NCBI RefSeq assembly: GCF_009910325.1
Contig: NZ_SUMG01000007.1
Location: forward strand, 121,696 to 185,695
DNA length: 64,000 nt
Source of the DNA: Isachenkonia alkalipeptolytica
GTDB lineage: Bacteria; Bacillota; Clostridia; Peptostreptococcales; T1SED10-28
Reading direction: 5' to 3'
Of this stretch, positions 7,030 through 15,012 are shown in pieces. The number at the start of each line of letters is the position of its first letter. Positions within the stretch are counted from its first letter, which is position 1. Both the position numbers and the translations under genes were made by a program. The notes under the pieces were generated by a model that saw nothing but the letters and a program-made list of their open reading frames with translations, did no database searches and had not been told where the DNA came from.

Positions 7030-9291
7030 TTATTCCTGTCTTTCAATGGTATCCTTTAATTCGTTTAAGTATACCCAGCGTTCCATCTTTTCTTCCAGAG
7101 CCTGTTCTTTTTTTGCCTTCATCGCCAATAACTCCTGCAGCTTTTGAAAGTCCTCGGCAGCGTTTTCAATATCCCTTTCAATGGCTTCCAGTTCCTGTTC
7201 AATGGCTGAGATATCCTGATCGATGGTTTCAAACTCCCGCTTTTCCTTATAGGAAAACTTCAGTTGATGACTTTTTCCGGCGATGCCATTGCCGGCATTT
7301 CCGGCGACGCCTTTTTCTGCCAACGCTTTCCCTTCTTTGGTCCCCGGTTGTTCTTTGGCATGTCTACCGGCTTTCGGGGCCTCTCCCAGGACCGCTCCCA
7401 CGGCTCCCCGGGCTTTTCGCTCCAGGTAATCGGAGTAGTTTCCCGGGTGCTCATAGATATTATGAGCCTCAAAGGAGAATATTTTATCCACGGTACGATC
7501 TAAAAAGTAACGATCATGAGATACGGAGATTACCGCCCCGGGAAACTCTTCCAAATACTCCTCTAAAATACTTAAGGTTTTTATATCCAGATCATTGGTG
7601 GGCTCATCGAGAAACAGGACATTCGGTGCCTGCATTAAAATACTCAGCAAGTACAGTCTTCGCTTCTCTCCCCCGGATAACTTTCGAATCAAGGTCCACT
7701 GGGCGTCCGGAGGAAACAAGAACCGTTCCAGCATCTGGGATGCGGTAATTTTTTTGCCCTCCTTCGTGGAAATATATTCCCGTTCCCGGCGGATATAATC
7801 AATCACCCGAAGATCCTCAGGAAGGGGGTCCATCTCCTGGGCATAAAAGCCGATGTTCACCGTTTCTCCGATCTCCAAAACTCCTTCAAAATCCGTGATT
7901 TTGCCGCCGAGAATATTAATCAAGGTGGTTTTTCCGCTACCGTTTTCTCCGATTATGCCGATGCGGTCTTTGGGAAGTACCGTGTAGGAGAAATCTTTAA
8001 TCAGTGGCGTCTCTATTAATTGATCCTGCTTCTTCTCTTCAGTTCTTTCTGTAGTTCTATTTGCAGCTCTTTTTGCAGTTCTTTCCGAAGTCATTTCTGC
8101 GGGGCTGTGCTGCATCTCTTCTCCATCCGCCGCTACGTCGTCCTCTCCTAGCTCTTCTCCAGCCGTCCCTACTGGGTCATGCTTCGCCTTTTCTATGGCC
8201 GTCCCTACTGGTTCATGCTTAGCTTTTTCTTTGGCCGTCCCTACTGGATCATGCTTCGCCTTTTCTCCATCCGTCGCTACGCCGTCCTCTCCCAGCTCTT
8301 TCCTAGCTTCTTCCATCGGCTCCCAGAAACTTTTCGAGATGTTCTCCCCTTCAATAACCTTCTTTCCCAGCCGGGTGGAGCCTACGGAGATTTCCATTTG
8401 ACTGTCCTCGCCCCCGTCTTTTTCCTCTTTCAGTTTATCAAAGCGCTGAATTCTCGCCTTTTGTTTGGTCCCCCGGCCCTGAACACCGGCCCGGATCCAT
8501 TCCAGCTCGCTTTTATACAGACTTTTTTTCTTCTCCAGTTCCCGGGCATTCTTCTCTTCCCTTACGGCTTTTTCTTCGAGGTACCGGGTATAATTCCCTT
8601 CATAACTGTAAAGGTTTCCTCCTTCCACCTCCAGGATACGGTTGGCAATTCGGTCCAGAAAGTACCGGTCATGGGTAACCATCACCAAGGTGGTTTGTTT
8701 TTCCTTTAAGTAGGCCTCCAGCCAATCGATGATCTCATTGTCCAAGTGATTGGTGGGCTCGTCCAGAATTAACATTTCCGAAGGCTGAATCAGGGCGGAG
8801 GCAAGGGCGATCCGCTTTCGCTGGCCCCCGGAGAGATCCCCTACCCGCCGGCTGAAATCTGTAATGCCCAGTCGGGTAAGAATTGCTTTGGCTTCCTTCT
8901 CCAAATCCCAGGCATTTTCATCTTCGATTTTCCCGCTGAGTTCGATGATTTTTTCCCCGGAAGGCTCCCCCTTATCCAATTCCTGCTGGTATCGATACAG
9001 GAGCTGTATTTTCCGGTCCTCACCATAAAACACCTGCTCTAATACCCGGTGTTCTTCCTTGAATTCCGGGTTTTGAGGCAGATAATGGGTCCGGATATTC
9101 CCCCGCTGAATAACCTCTCCGCTGTCGGGAACCTCTTTTTTAGCAATGATTCTAAGAAGGGTGGTCTTTCCCGCCCCGTTGACGCCGATGATCCCGATTT
9201 TATCCCCTTGCTGAATCCCCAGATTTACGCCGTCCAGCAATACTCGTTCCGTATAGCTTTTTGTGATGTTTTCCAAACTCATTACATTCAT
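7030..9291 (-). CDS. ABC-F family ATPase (Uup-like) with repeat-bearing insertion
   Basis: 753 residues with two ABC domains and no membrane segments: Walker A GVNGAGKTT (about 36-44) and GENGSGKTT (about 450), signatures LSGGQRKR and LSGGEKRR, and a C-terminal coiled coil of the Uup type. ABC-F proteins act on ribosomes or in DNA tolerance, not transport. The start at 9291 has GAGGT at good spacing; 78 more bases upstream are open but run into a family A repeat. Odd: just inside the second ABC domain, after KSFWE and before PLIKDFS, there is a roughly 95-residue charged insertion (about 325-420) with three copies like KAKHDPVGTA. Exact subfamily uncertain. Confidence 0.85.
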   Translation of the reverse strand: MNVMSLENITKSYTERVLLDGVNLGIQQGDKIGIIGVNGAGKTTLLRIIAKKEVPDSGEVIQRGNIRTHYLPQNPEFKEEHRVLEQVFYGEDRKIQLLYRYQQELDKGEPSGEKIIELSGKIEDENAWDLEKEAKAILTRLGITDFSRRVGDLSGGQRKRIALASALIQPSEMLILDEPTNHLDNEIIDWLEAYLKEKQTTLVMVTHDRYFLDRIANRILEVEGGNLYSYEGNYTRYLEEKAVREEKNARELEKKKSLYKSELEWIRAGVQGRGTKQKARIQRFDKLKEEKDGGEDSQMEISVGSTRLGKKVIEGENISKSFWEPMEEARKELGEDGVATDGEKAKHDPVGTAKEKAKHEPVGTAIEKAKHDPVGTAGEELGEDDVAADGEEMQHSPAEMTSERTAKRAANRTTERTEEKKQDQLIETPLIKDFSYTVLPKDRIGIIGENGSGKTTLINILGGKITDFEGVLEIGETVNIGFYAQEMDPLPEDLRVIDYIRREREYISTKEGKKITASQMLERFLFPPDAQWTLIRKLSGGEKRRLYLLSILMQAPNVLFLDEPTNDLDIKTLSILEEYLEEFPGAVISVSHDRYFLDRTVDKIFSFEAHNIYEHPGNYSDYLERKARGAVGAVLGEAPKAGRHAKEQPGTKEGKALAEKGVAGNAGNGIAGKSHQLKFSYKEKREFETIDQDISAIEQELEAIERDIENAAEDFQKLQELLAMKAKKEQALEEKMERWVYLNELKDTIERQE

Positions 9292-9330
9292 ATTTATCAA
9301 CCTCGACTTTTCTAAATGGTATATTGGATC

Positions 9331-9390
9331 TGACAGCGGGACGGAGTTTTTGTCATCTCTAGATGACAAAAACTCCGTCCCGCTGTCATC
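9331..9390. repeat. Inverted pair of family A repeats (REPIN-like)
   Basis: One unit reads TGACAGCGGGACGGAG... at 9331-9356, and a second reads GATGACAAAAACTCCGTCC... at 9362-9390 in the opposite orientation. Together they form a head-to-head palindrome with arms of about 28 nt around CTAG. It lies between the ABC-F start and the right end of the IS605 element. Confidence 0.9.
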
Positions 9391-9410
9391 CTTTTCTTAC
9401 TCATTGTAAC

Positions 9411-9700
9411 TTGAACCTCTCATTACTGAAGTCATAAGATTCTTGGGAACAGAGCGTACTTGTAAGCCTATTTCTTTACTTACAGCGGTTTCTCTTCTTT
9501 ACCAAGCTATCCCCGTAGTACCTACGGTTTTGGATACTATTTAAGCTTGCGCTTGTATTCGTAGACCTTCCTTCAAAATATTTTTACTGGCATTGATATC
9601 CCGATCATGATGGGCCTCACAAATTGGACAAGTCCACTCCCGGATATTAAGGGGTTTCTTGCCGTCCTTGTGCCCACAGGCTGAACAAATTTGACTCGAT
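9411..9700 (-). ncRNA. Predicted TnpB guide RNA (omega RNA/reRNA)
   Basis: In this family the guide RNA spans the 3' end of tnpB and the element's right end, with the guide read from the flank beyond it. Here stems CCGTAGGTACTACGG and TTATGACTTCAGTAA-type lie between the tnpB stop and 9411, so the guide would be the bases just left of 9411. The 5' limit is a guess. Confidence 0.45.
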
Positions 9701-10680
9701 GGGAACCATGGGTCCACTTTGATGACTTCCCGACCATACCAGTCTGCTTTGTACTGTAACCGGTTCACAAAACCGGACCAGGATACGTCGGAAATGCTTT
9801 TCGCCAGTTTATGATTACGGAGCATCCCTTTCGTGTGTAAGTCTTCAATACAGATTATATCGTGGCTTTTGATAATTTCTGTACTCAACTTATTCAGAAA
9901 GTCGCTCCGTTGATTCATTACTTTTTCGTGCAACCGGGCAACCTTGCATTTTTGTTTCTGATAATTTTTTGCTTCAAAAATATTGATTCCTTTCTCTTTA
10001 GCCAGGTGTCCACGTCTCGACAACTTACGCTGTTCCCGTTGTAATTTCTTTTCCATTTTAGACGTGAATTTATGGTTATCGATCTTTTGCCCGTCAGAAA
10101 GAACGGCAAAATCTGTAATACCAAGGTCCACTCCAATCGCGGAATTGGTCTTCGGTAGCGGCTGAATTTCTTCTTCGCAAAGGAGAGAAACAAAGTATTT
10201 ACCGCCGGCATTTTTTCGGATGGTTGCATTCAACACCCGGCCCTTAGGATCTTGACTTTTCCGAAACTTCACAAGGCCTAACTTGGGTAATTTAATGGAG
10301 TGATGAACGATTCTGATACTGTTGTTCAAATTTTTTGTTGTATAGCTTTGAACCGGGTTCTTTTTACTTTTAAACTGCGGTGGGTTATTTTGTTTCTTGA
10401 AAAAACGGGAAAAAGCATCGGAAAGATTTTTTGCAGAGGACTGAAGAGAAATGCTATCCGCTTCCTTTAACCAAAGGGTCCCTTCATTCTTTTTCATTTG
10501 AGGAATCATTGCTGAGCAGGCATGATAGGTTAACCCTTTACCGGTTGCAGCATAGGCTTCATTCCACAAACGTAAAAAATGATTGTAGACAAATCGAGAA
10601 CATCCCATGGTTTTAGCAATTAAGATCTCCTGCTCCCAATTCGGATAGATTCGAAATTTATAGGCTTTGTGGCGTAGCAC
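9541..10680 (-). CDS. tnpB: TnpB RNA-guided nuclease of IS200/IS605
   Basis: 379 residues. The N-terminus [10 protein letters not shown] and the RuvC core are complete: Asp185 in GVDLGI, Glu279 in CIEDL, and DRD at 359-361 before NASKNI, with a zinc ribbon of CSAC and CPIC. TnpB uses the right-end RNA to cut donor or target DNA next to a short motif. The start is GTG with GAGGGG six bases ahead, 10 bp after the tnpA stop, so the two genes are one unit. Full length and with no lost catalytic residue, it is probably functional. Confidence 0.92.
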   Translation of the reverse strand: MLRHKAYKFRIYPNWEQEILIAKTMGCSRFVYNHFLRLWNEAYAATGKGLTYHACSAMIPQMKKNEGTLWLKEADSISLQSSAKNLSDAFSRFFKKQNNPPQFKSKKNPVQSYTTKNLNNSIRIVHHSIKLPKLGLVKFRKSQDPKGRVLNATIRKNAGGKYFVSLLCEEEIQPLPKTNSAIGVDLGITDFAVLSDGQKIDNHKFTSKMEKKLQREQRKLSRRGHLAKEKGINIFEAKNYQKQKCKVARLHEKVMNQRSDFLNKLSTEIIKSHDIICIEDLHTKGMLRNHKLAKSISDVSWSGFVNRLQYKADWYGREVIKVDPWFPSSQICSACGHKDGKKPLNIREWTCPICEAHHDRDINASKNILKEGLRIQAQA

Positions 10681-10690
10681 AACTTTCCCC

Positions 10691-11092
10691 TCATTTCTTT
10701 TTTTGACTTTTTATGTAACTACGGATCTGTTCTTCCGTATGCTCACTGTCAGTCGCTACAAAGTAGCTGGGATTCCATAAGTGGCCACCCCAGAGGCGTT
10801 GCTTAAGCTCCGGATGTTTTTTAAACAGTAATCTGGCGGATACCCCTTTAAATGCTTTAACGATACTGGGAATAACGTGCTGTGGCTTACAGTCGATCAG
10901 TAAATGGATGTGATCTTTATCGGATTCCATTTCAATAATTAGAATATCATTATCTACAGCGATTTTCCGTAATAACGCTTTAACATCTGCATCAATTTCT
11001 CCGTGTAAAATATCATGACGATATTTTACACACCAAACCAAATGGTACTGAATAGAATAGACGTATCCACGCCCGTAATGCATGGTAGCCAT
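10691..11092 (-). CDS. tnpA: TnpA Y1 (HUH) transposase of IS200/IS605
   Basis: 133 residues from the ATG at 11092, which has AGAGG eight bases upstream (an in-frame GTG at 11101 is too close to it). The HUH motif DHIHLLI and the nucleophile Tyr in IRSYIKSQ are present, with the family N-terminus [15 protein letters not shown]. It cuts and joins single-stranded ends of the element. Length is normal, so the element should be able to move. Confidence 0.92.
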   Translation of the reverse strand: MATMHYGRGYVYSIQYHLVWCVKYRHDILHGEIDADVKALLRKIAVDNDILIIEMESDKDHIHLLIDCKPQHVIPSIVKAFKGVSARLLFKKHPELKQRLWGGHLWNPSYFVATDSEHTEEQIRSYIKSQKKK

Positions 11093-11181
11093 GGGAATCA
11101 CCTCTATTTAATTATAACATATGTAAGTGCTGAATACTATCGTAAATAGGCTGTTTAATGGTTCGATTAAACAAAATATTA

Positions 11182-11263
11182 CGGTTGTTATCCATCGCTA
11201 CAGCGATGCCACAACCGAAGCCGATTCATCTACACGACTAAAGTCACGAGTATTCTCGGCTAT
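11182..11263 (-). other. IS605 left-end hairpins
   Basis: CGGTTGT and ACAACCG (11182-11217) enclose a second stem CATCGCT/AGCGATG. Beyond it come CCGATTCATC and the stem GACTAAAGTC. The same GATGAATCGG box (minus strand) recurs in the elements near 17.6 and 40.5 kb and in a relic near 21.6 kb. Confidence 0.65.
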
Positions 11264-11290
11264 TTGATAAATTTTAAAAAAAATTTCAAT

Positions 11291-11307
11291 CGACATAACC
11301 ATGACAT
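11291..11307 (+). promoter_or_regulatory. Spaced CGACAT/TGACAT pair upstream of small lipoprotein 1
   Basis: CGACAT at 11291 and TGACAT at 11302 are 11 bp apart, one helical turn. The second small-lipoprotein gene has TGACAT at 11867 and 11878, also 11 bp apart. The shared layout suggests one regulator site or promoter for both copies. Confidence 0.45.
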
Positions 11308-11413
11308 AATTTCCTGTTAGTATTAGAACCATAATAAGTCACTGACTCAATAGCTGTCATCACTTATTCCCTTTTATTGATAAAGGCAAAATATTTAAAG
11401 GAGGTATTCATGT

Positions 11414-11557
11414 ATGAGTCTTAAGAAATTATTAGCAGCAGGAATCCTTAGTTTAGCCTTAGTCGGTTTTGTTGGATGCGGGGAAGCAGAAGACATCGAC
11501 CCTGAAGAGATGCCGGAAGAAGAAGTACCGGCAGAAGATGAAGGCGTAGATGATTAA
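11414..11557 (+). CDS. Small acidic lipoprotein, copy 1
   Basis: A 47-residue protein: Lys-rich start MSLKKLLA, hydrophobic stretch, lipobox GFVGC with the lipidated Cys at residue 22, then an acidic tail of about 25 residues rich in Glu and Asp. AAAGGAGG lies 9-10 bases before the ATG; an out-of-frame ATG four bases upstream stops after four codons. A clear terminator follows. It should be tethered to the outer face of the membrane. A paralogue with the same signal sequence lies 400 bp downstream. I do not recognise a function; proteins this short are easily missed by gene finders. Confidence 0.78.
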   Translation: MSLKKLLAAGILSLALVGFVGCGEAEDIDPEEMPEEEVPAEDEGVDD

Positions 11558-11654
11558 ACACAGCGAACAGTAACTTATTAAAGATGGACAAACTGTAACT
11601 TTTTCTTTACTTTCATTCTCCTTAATGAAATAAAAGTTGTAAACCCTTGGAGCT

Positions 11655-11681
11655 CTCCCCTCCGGGGGTTTTCATTTTTTG
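11655..11681 (+). terminator. Terminator after small lipoprotein 1
   Basis: CTCCCCTCCGGGGGTTTTCATTTTTT: a short GC stem followed by a T-rich run, about 100 bp past the stop. Confidence 0.6.
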
Positions 11682-11757
11682 CGGTTGTTTTTTGTTTTGC
11701 CGGTTGTTTTTTGTTTTGCCGGTTGTTTTTTGTTTTGCCGGTTGTTTTTTGTTTTGC
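11682..11757. repeat. 19-bp tandem repeat
   Basis: Four exact copies of CGGTTGTTTTTTGTTTTGC at 11682, 11701, 11720 and 11739, between the two small lipoprotein genes. Confidence 0.95.
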
Positions 11758-11865
11758 AAGGTTGTTTCGAAGAATTATTTCCCAGGGATATGCAGAAATA
11801 TCACCTTATTTTTGTAGAGATATTTCCATGTCCCAAATATTACATTTCCGAAATAATTTACAATT

Positions 11866-11897
11866 TTGACATTTCAGTGACATAAATTAATGATAGA
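11866..11897 (+). promoter_or_regulatory. Promoter/TGACAT pair upstream of small lipoprotein 2
   Basis: TTGACA at 11866 could be a -35 box with a weak -10 (GATAGA) near 11892. TGACAT occurs at 11867 and 11878, matching the pair in front of copy 1. Confidence 0.45.
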
Positions 11898-11948
11898 CTT
11901 TCTTTAACATGTATTTCAAATTAATTAAATTAAAGGAGGAATCCCGAA

Positions 11949-12101
11949 ATGAAACTTAATATTAAGAAAATGATTATTGCAGGCGTACTTAGTTTAGCTT
12001 TGTTAGGATTCGTAGGCTGTGAAAGTGAAAATGATATTGATCCCGATGAGGCTTTCAACGGAGACCCGATAGAGGAAGAGGAAGAAGATTTTGACGATTA
12101 A
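11949..12101 (+). CDS. Small acidic lipoprotein, copy 2
   Basis: A 50-residue protein paralogous to the one at 11414. The signal region MKLNIKKMIIAGVLSLALLG leads to lipobox GFVGC, then ESENDIDPDE and a terminal run of Glu and Asp. AAAGGAGG precedes the ATG. The tails share the motif (E)NDIDPDE/EDIDPEE but differ otherwise. The upstream regions are alike too, so gene and promoter were duplicated together. Unknown function; a surface peptide, adaptor or precursor are all possible. Confidence 0.78.
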   Translation: MKLNIKKMIIAGVLSLALLGFVGCESENDIDPDEAFNGDPIEEEEEDFDD

Positions 12102-12128
12102 GTCCTCCTGAGTTTTTATGTGTGCTAT

Positions 12129-12176
12129 AGATACTGCGAAAGATACTGTGAAAGATACTGTGAAAGATACTGCGAA
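12129..12176. repeat. 12-bp tandem repeat
   Basis: Four copies of AGATACTG(C/T)GAA at 12129, 12141, 12153 and 12165, just after the second small lipoprotein gene. Confidence 0.92.
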
Positions 12177-12192
12177 CTAAATACTATGTAGC

Positions 12193-12237
12193 AAAAAAGA
12201 TGAAATCCTTTCAAGGGAAAGGGCTTCATCTTTTTTT
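12193..12237 (+). terminator. Terminator after small lipoprotein 2
   Basis: AAAAAAGATGAAATCC, loop, GGGCTTCATCTTTTTTT: a stem of about 11 bp with A and T runs on either side, so it may stop both this gene and the convergent kinase gene. Confidence 0.8.
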
Positions 12238-12378
12238 ATATTTTTTTGCGTATTTTACTTATCGTATTTTGCGTATCGTATTTTGCCTATCTGTCTATTC
12301 GGCTATTCGGCTATTCTCCTTGCCAACCGTTTGTAACTCCCTTATAACTTCCTTGTTAAGGGGGCAGATTTTGAGTCC

Positions 12379-13989
12379 TTAATTCTTTGGAGCCTCCACT
12401 GCAATATGGGCGCCCATCAAGAAGCCTTGACCTCTGGAATCTTCAAGATCCTTATCTTTTTCATAGGGTCGAATCACCATCTCGCCCTCGTACTCCCCTA
12501 AATTGTAACGATCCACCCGGGAGCGGGCCTGAATTTCCTTTCTTCTGGCTTCCTTTCCCTCCTGGGTCAAGGACAGAATGCTGATGTCCCCTCCATGGGC
12601 ATCCATGATGTGTTTGCTGATGGTAAGGCCCAGTCCGAAACCTGTGGTCCGCTTCCGACTTTTATCCCCTTTATAAAACCGCTCGTAGACGAAGGGAATC
12701 TCCTCAGGACGAATTCCCGGACCGCTGTCAATTACCTCTATGGAAAATTTGTCTCCCCGATCCCTCAGCTCCAGGCGAATGGCCCCTTCCCGGGGCGTAA
12801 AGCGAATGGCATTATTTAATACATTGATTAAAACCTGTTTCATACGGATTCGATCCACATAACCGTGCACCTCCGATTGAAGTTCTTCAATCAATTGAAT
12901 GTTCTTTCTTTCAAAATCGAAATGCAGCTGCATCAGAACCTCTTTGACCAACTTCTCCAGGTTGACCCATTCTTTGTTTAGATGGGACACTTTTTTCTCA
13001 AAACTGGACAGTTCCAAGAGCTCATTGGTAAGCTTCCCCAGCCGTTTGGTTTCATCCAGGGCCACTCCCAGGTATTGTTCCGCATCCTCTTTTTCAATCA
13101 CCCCGTCCAGAATCCCCTGGATAAAGTTTTGCACCGTGGTAATGGGGGTTTTCAATTCATGGGACACATTGGCTATCAGATCCTTCCGGATCTCTTCTAA
13201 GTTTCGAATTTTATAGGCCATGGAATTAAGAGAAATCGCCAGATCACTGACTTCGTCATTCCCTTTTACGTCAAGTCGATGACCGTATTCCCCATCGGAT
13301 ATTTTCTGGGCCACGTTCCGCATATCCACTAAGGGCCGGGTAAAGCGTTTCGAGAAAAAGTATAACAGCAGGGTTACGGGAATGGTAATCCCGGAAAAGG
13401 TGAGCATAATAATCCGGTTAATCTGCTGGGTTAATAATTGAACATTGGCGATGGGAGTATAAATAAGAATTTCTCCAAAGCGCTGTCCCTCTTCCAGAAG
13501 GGGGACAGCCACCGTAAGCATTTGAACGTACTCGTCCTCTTCCTCGCTCTCAAACTGGGCGGTGAAATACTGTCGGACGGGATTTTCCAAGGAGGGGGTG
13601 GGACGATTGGACTGTATCGGCAGCCTTCCGATGTTTCCGATGCCCATAATATCCGAGGTATCATCAAAGATAATGGATACATCCACATTTTCCGCCTGCT
13701 GCATCACATTCAACGTTTCCATAAAATGTTCCACACTGATGACCCCGCCCTCTAACTGGTCATACATACGGCTTACCCTTAACGCTTCCCGTTCCAATAC
13801 GCTTCTTCGCTGTTCAATGATCTGTTGCTGCATAAACTGACTGGTTATATAAGCGATCAAAAATAGACTGATAATCAGGATTAAAAAGTAAGTCACCATC
13901 ATTTTTTGAAAGATGGATTTTCGAAATCCGTTTTCTGTCCAAAACCGATCTTTAATTTTTTTGATAACATTTTCCATCACATTTCTCAC
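12379..13989 (-). CDS. Membrane sensor histidine kinase
   Basis: 536 residues: TM1 at about 31-50, an extracellular sensor of about 140 residues, TM2 at about 193-213, HAMP to about 266, then HisKA with the phospho-acceptor H277 (NVSHELKTPITT) and HATPase with N box NVLNNAIRF, DSGPG and FGLGLTISKHI. It starts at GTG 13989, overlapping the regulator's TGA by four bases. Odd: between GGDISILS and the last strand GAHIAVEAPKN there is an insertion of about 50 charged residues where the family normally has a short turn. It should sense an envelope signal and phosphorylate the adjacent regulator; the ligand is unknown. Confidence 0.9.
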   Translation of the reverse strand: MRNVMENVIKKIKDRFWTENGFRKSIFQKMMVTYFLILIISLFLIAYITSQFMQQQIIEQRRSVLEREALRVSRMYDQLEGGVISVEHFMETLNVMQQAENVDVSIIFDDTSDIMGIGNIGRLPIQSNRPTPSLENPVRQYFTAQFESEEEDEYVQMLTVAVPLLEEGQRFGEILIYTPIANVQLLTQQINRIIMLTFSGITIPVTLLLYFFSKRFTRPLVDMRNVAQKISDGEYGHRLDVKGNDEVSDLAISLNSMAYKIRNLEEIRKDLIANVSHELKTPITTVQNFIQGILDGVIEKEDAEQYLGVALDETKRLGKLTNELLELSSFEKKVSHLNKEWVNLEKLVKEVLMQLHFDFERKNIQLIEELQSEVHGYVDRIRMKQVLINVLNNAIRFTPREGAIRLELRDRGDKFSIEVIDSGPGIRPEEIPFVYERFYKGDKSRKRTTGFGLGLTISKHIMDAHGGDISILSLTQEGKEARRKEIQARSRVDRYNLGEYEGEMVIRPYEKDKDLEDSRGQGFLMGAHIAVEAPKN

Positions 13990-14693
13990 TGCTTGTCCAC
14001 CTCAAATTTATAGCCGACACCCCAAACCGTGGCGATATTCCAGGAAGCTTCTTTCTTAGGGCTTAACCGTTGCCGCAGGCGCTTAATGTAGAGGTCCACC
14101 ACCCGGTCCTCTCCTTCAAAATCCCATCCCCAGATATTTTCGATCAGCTCTGTCCGGGAAAAGACCCGGTTGGGGTATTCCATCAAATATTTTAAAAGCT
14201 GGGCTTCTCTTCGGGGAATCTCCACGGACACTCCGTCCAGGGACACCTCAAAGGCATCTTTGTTAAAAATCAAAGTATCATAGGCCAGGCGCTGCTCCCC
14301 GCCCCCTTTGTTTTCCTCCCGGTCCAGCTTCCGTCTTCGTAAATTCGCCGATACCCGGGCCATCAGCTCTCGAACATCAAAGGGTTTGGGAATGTAGTCG
14401 TCGGCACCGATATCCAGGCCTTTAATCTTTTCATCCTGCTCTCCCCTGGCGGTGAGCATAACAACGGGTACATTACTGTTTTCCCGAACTTTTCGGCAAA
14501 TTTCATAGCCGTCCATCCCGGGAAGCATTAAATCCAACACGATCAGATCATAGGCCTTCTTTAAAAAAGCCTCGTAGCCCGCTTTTCCGTCGGCTTCCTT
14601 ATCCACTTCATAGCCTTCCTTTTTCAGATAAAGACTGACAATTTCCGATATATTCGGGTCATCCTCCACGAGTAAGATTTGTTTTTTTCCCAT
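13986..14693 (-). CDS. OmpR/PhoB-family response regulator
   Basis: 235 residues. The receiver domain has acidic pair E10-D11-D12, phospho-acceptor D54 (IVLDLMLPGMDG), a Thr switch (VMLTA) and Lys in PKPFD; a winged-helix DNA-binding domain follows (VDLYIKRLRQRL). GGGAGGG lies before the ATG. It is the first gene of a two-gene operon with the kinase, coupled by a GTGA overlap. Regulated genes cannot be named; the neighbouring SLH-type surface protein is on the same strand upstream. Confidence 0.93.
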   Translation of the reverse strand: MGKKQILLVEDDPNISEIVSLYLKKEGYEVDKEADGKAGYEAFLKKAYDLIVLDLMLPGMDGYEICRKVRENSNVPVVMLTARGEQDEKIKGLDIGADDYIPKPFDVRELMARVSANLRRRKLDREENKGGGEQRLAYDTLIFNKDAFEVSLDGVSVEIPRREAQLLKYLMEYPNRVFSRTELIENIWGWDFEGEDRVVDLYIKRLRQRLSPKKEASWNIATVWGVGYKFEVDKQ

Positions 14694-14962
14694 TTCTTCC
14701 CTCCCTTTCCCATGCTTTTTTAGCGGCTGCTGTTGAACTTATTTTTCCCAGGCCGGATTCGACTCCCGCTTACTATTGCTGAAAATTTTATTTAGTATTA
14801 TGTTTCATTATAAGTATTAATTATGTCATCAGTATATCATACCTTTTCAGAATACGGCCACCGATTCTCTTAAACCTTTCTCCTTAGCCGGTCTCGAGAA
14901 CCTTCAACGACTGAGTTTCCCGGTGTGTTCCACCAGGGCCTGGGGATATTAACTTTCCCAAT
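14694..14962. other. Gap upstream of the two-component operon
   Basis: AT-rich sequence near 14780-14840 probably holds the operon promoter, but I could not fix -35 and -10 boxes with confidence. No open frame or repeat stands out. Confidence 0.4.
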
Positions 14963-14995
14963 AAAAAAGAACGCCGACCCTCTCCGCCGACGTTC
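14963..14995 (-). terminator. Terminator of the SLH/Fn3 protein gene
   Basis: On the minus strand GAACGTCGGC and GTCGGCGTTC form a stem followed by TTTTTT, just past the stop at 15013. Confidence 0.8.
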
Positions 14996-15012
14996 CTTGA
15001 TTTTCCTCGGGG

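Larger units (their letters stand above)
9411..11263 (-). mobile_element. IS200/IS605-family element, tnpA and tnpB intact
   Basis: A minus-strand element with left end, tnpA, tnpB, right end. The right end carries GAATCTTATGACTTCAGTAA and stops near AGAGGTTCAA at 9411, a pattern typical of this group. The left end holds a hairpin with GACTTTAGTC and a GATGAATCGG box near 11221-11263, plus a second hairpin at 11182-11217. There are no terminal inverted repeats or target duplications, as expected for single-strand Y1 transposition. Boundaries are by eye, within about 10 bp. Confidence 0.75.

Noticed and set aside
6987..7748. Plus-strand open frame of about 250 codons opposite the ABC-F gene
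   Set aside because: Pro/Arg/Phe-rich shadow of the minus-strand ABC-F frame, with no ribosome binding site and running through a tandem repeat.
8179..8709. Plus-strand open frame of 176 codons opposite the ABC-F insertion
   Set aside because: It mirrors the repeated insertion on the other strand and has no family features.
9541..11101. TnpB/TnpA genes as part of a CRISPR-Cas12 locus
   Set aside because: Gene size, tnpA partner, IS605 ends and lack of an array mark an IS200/IS605 element.
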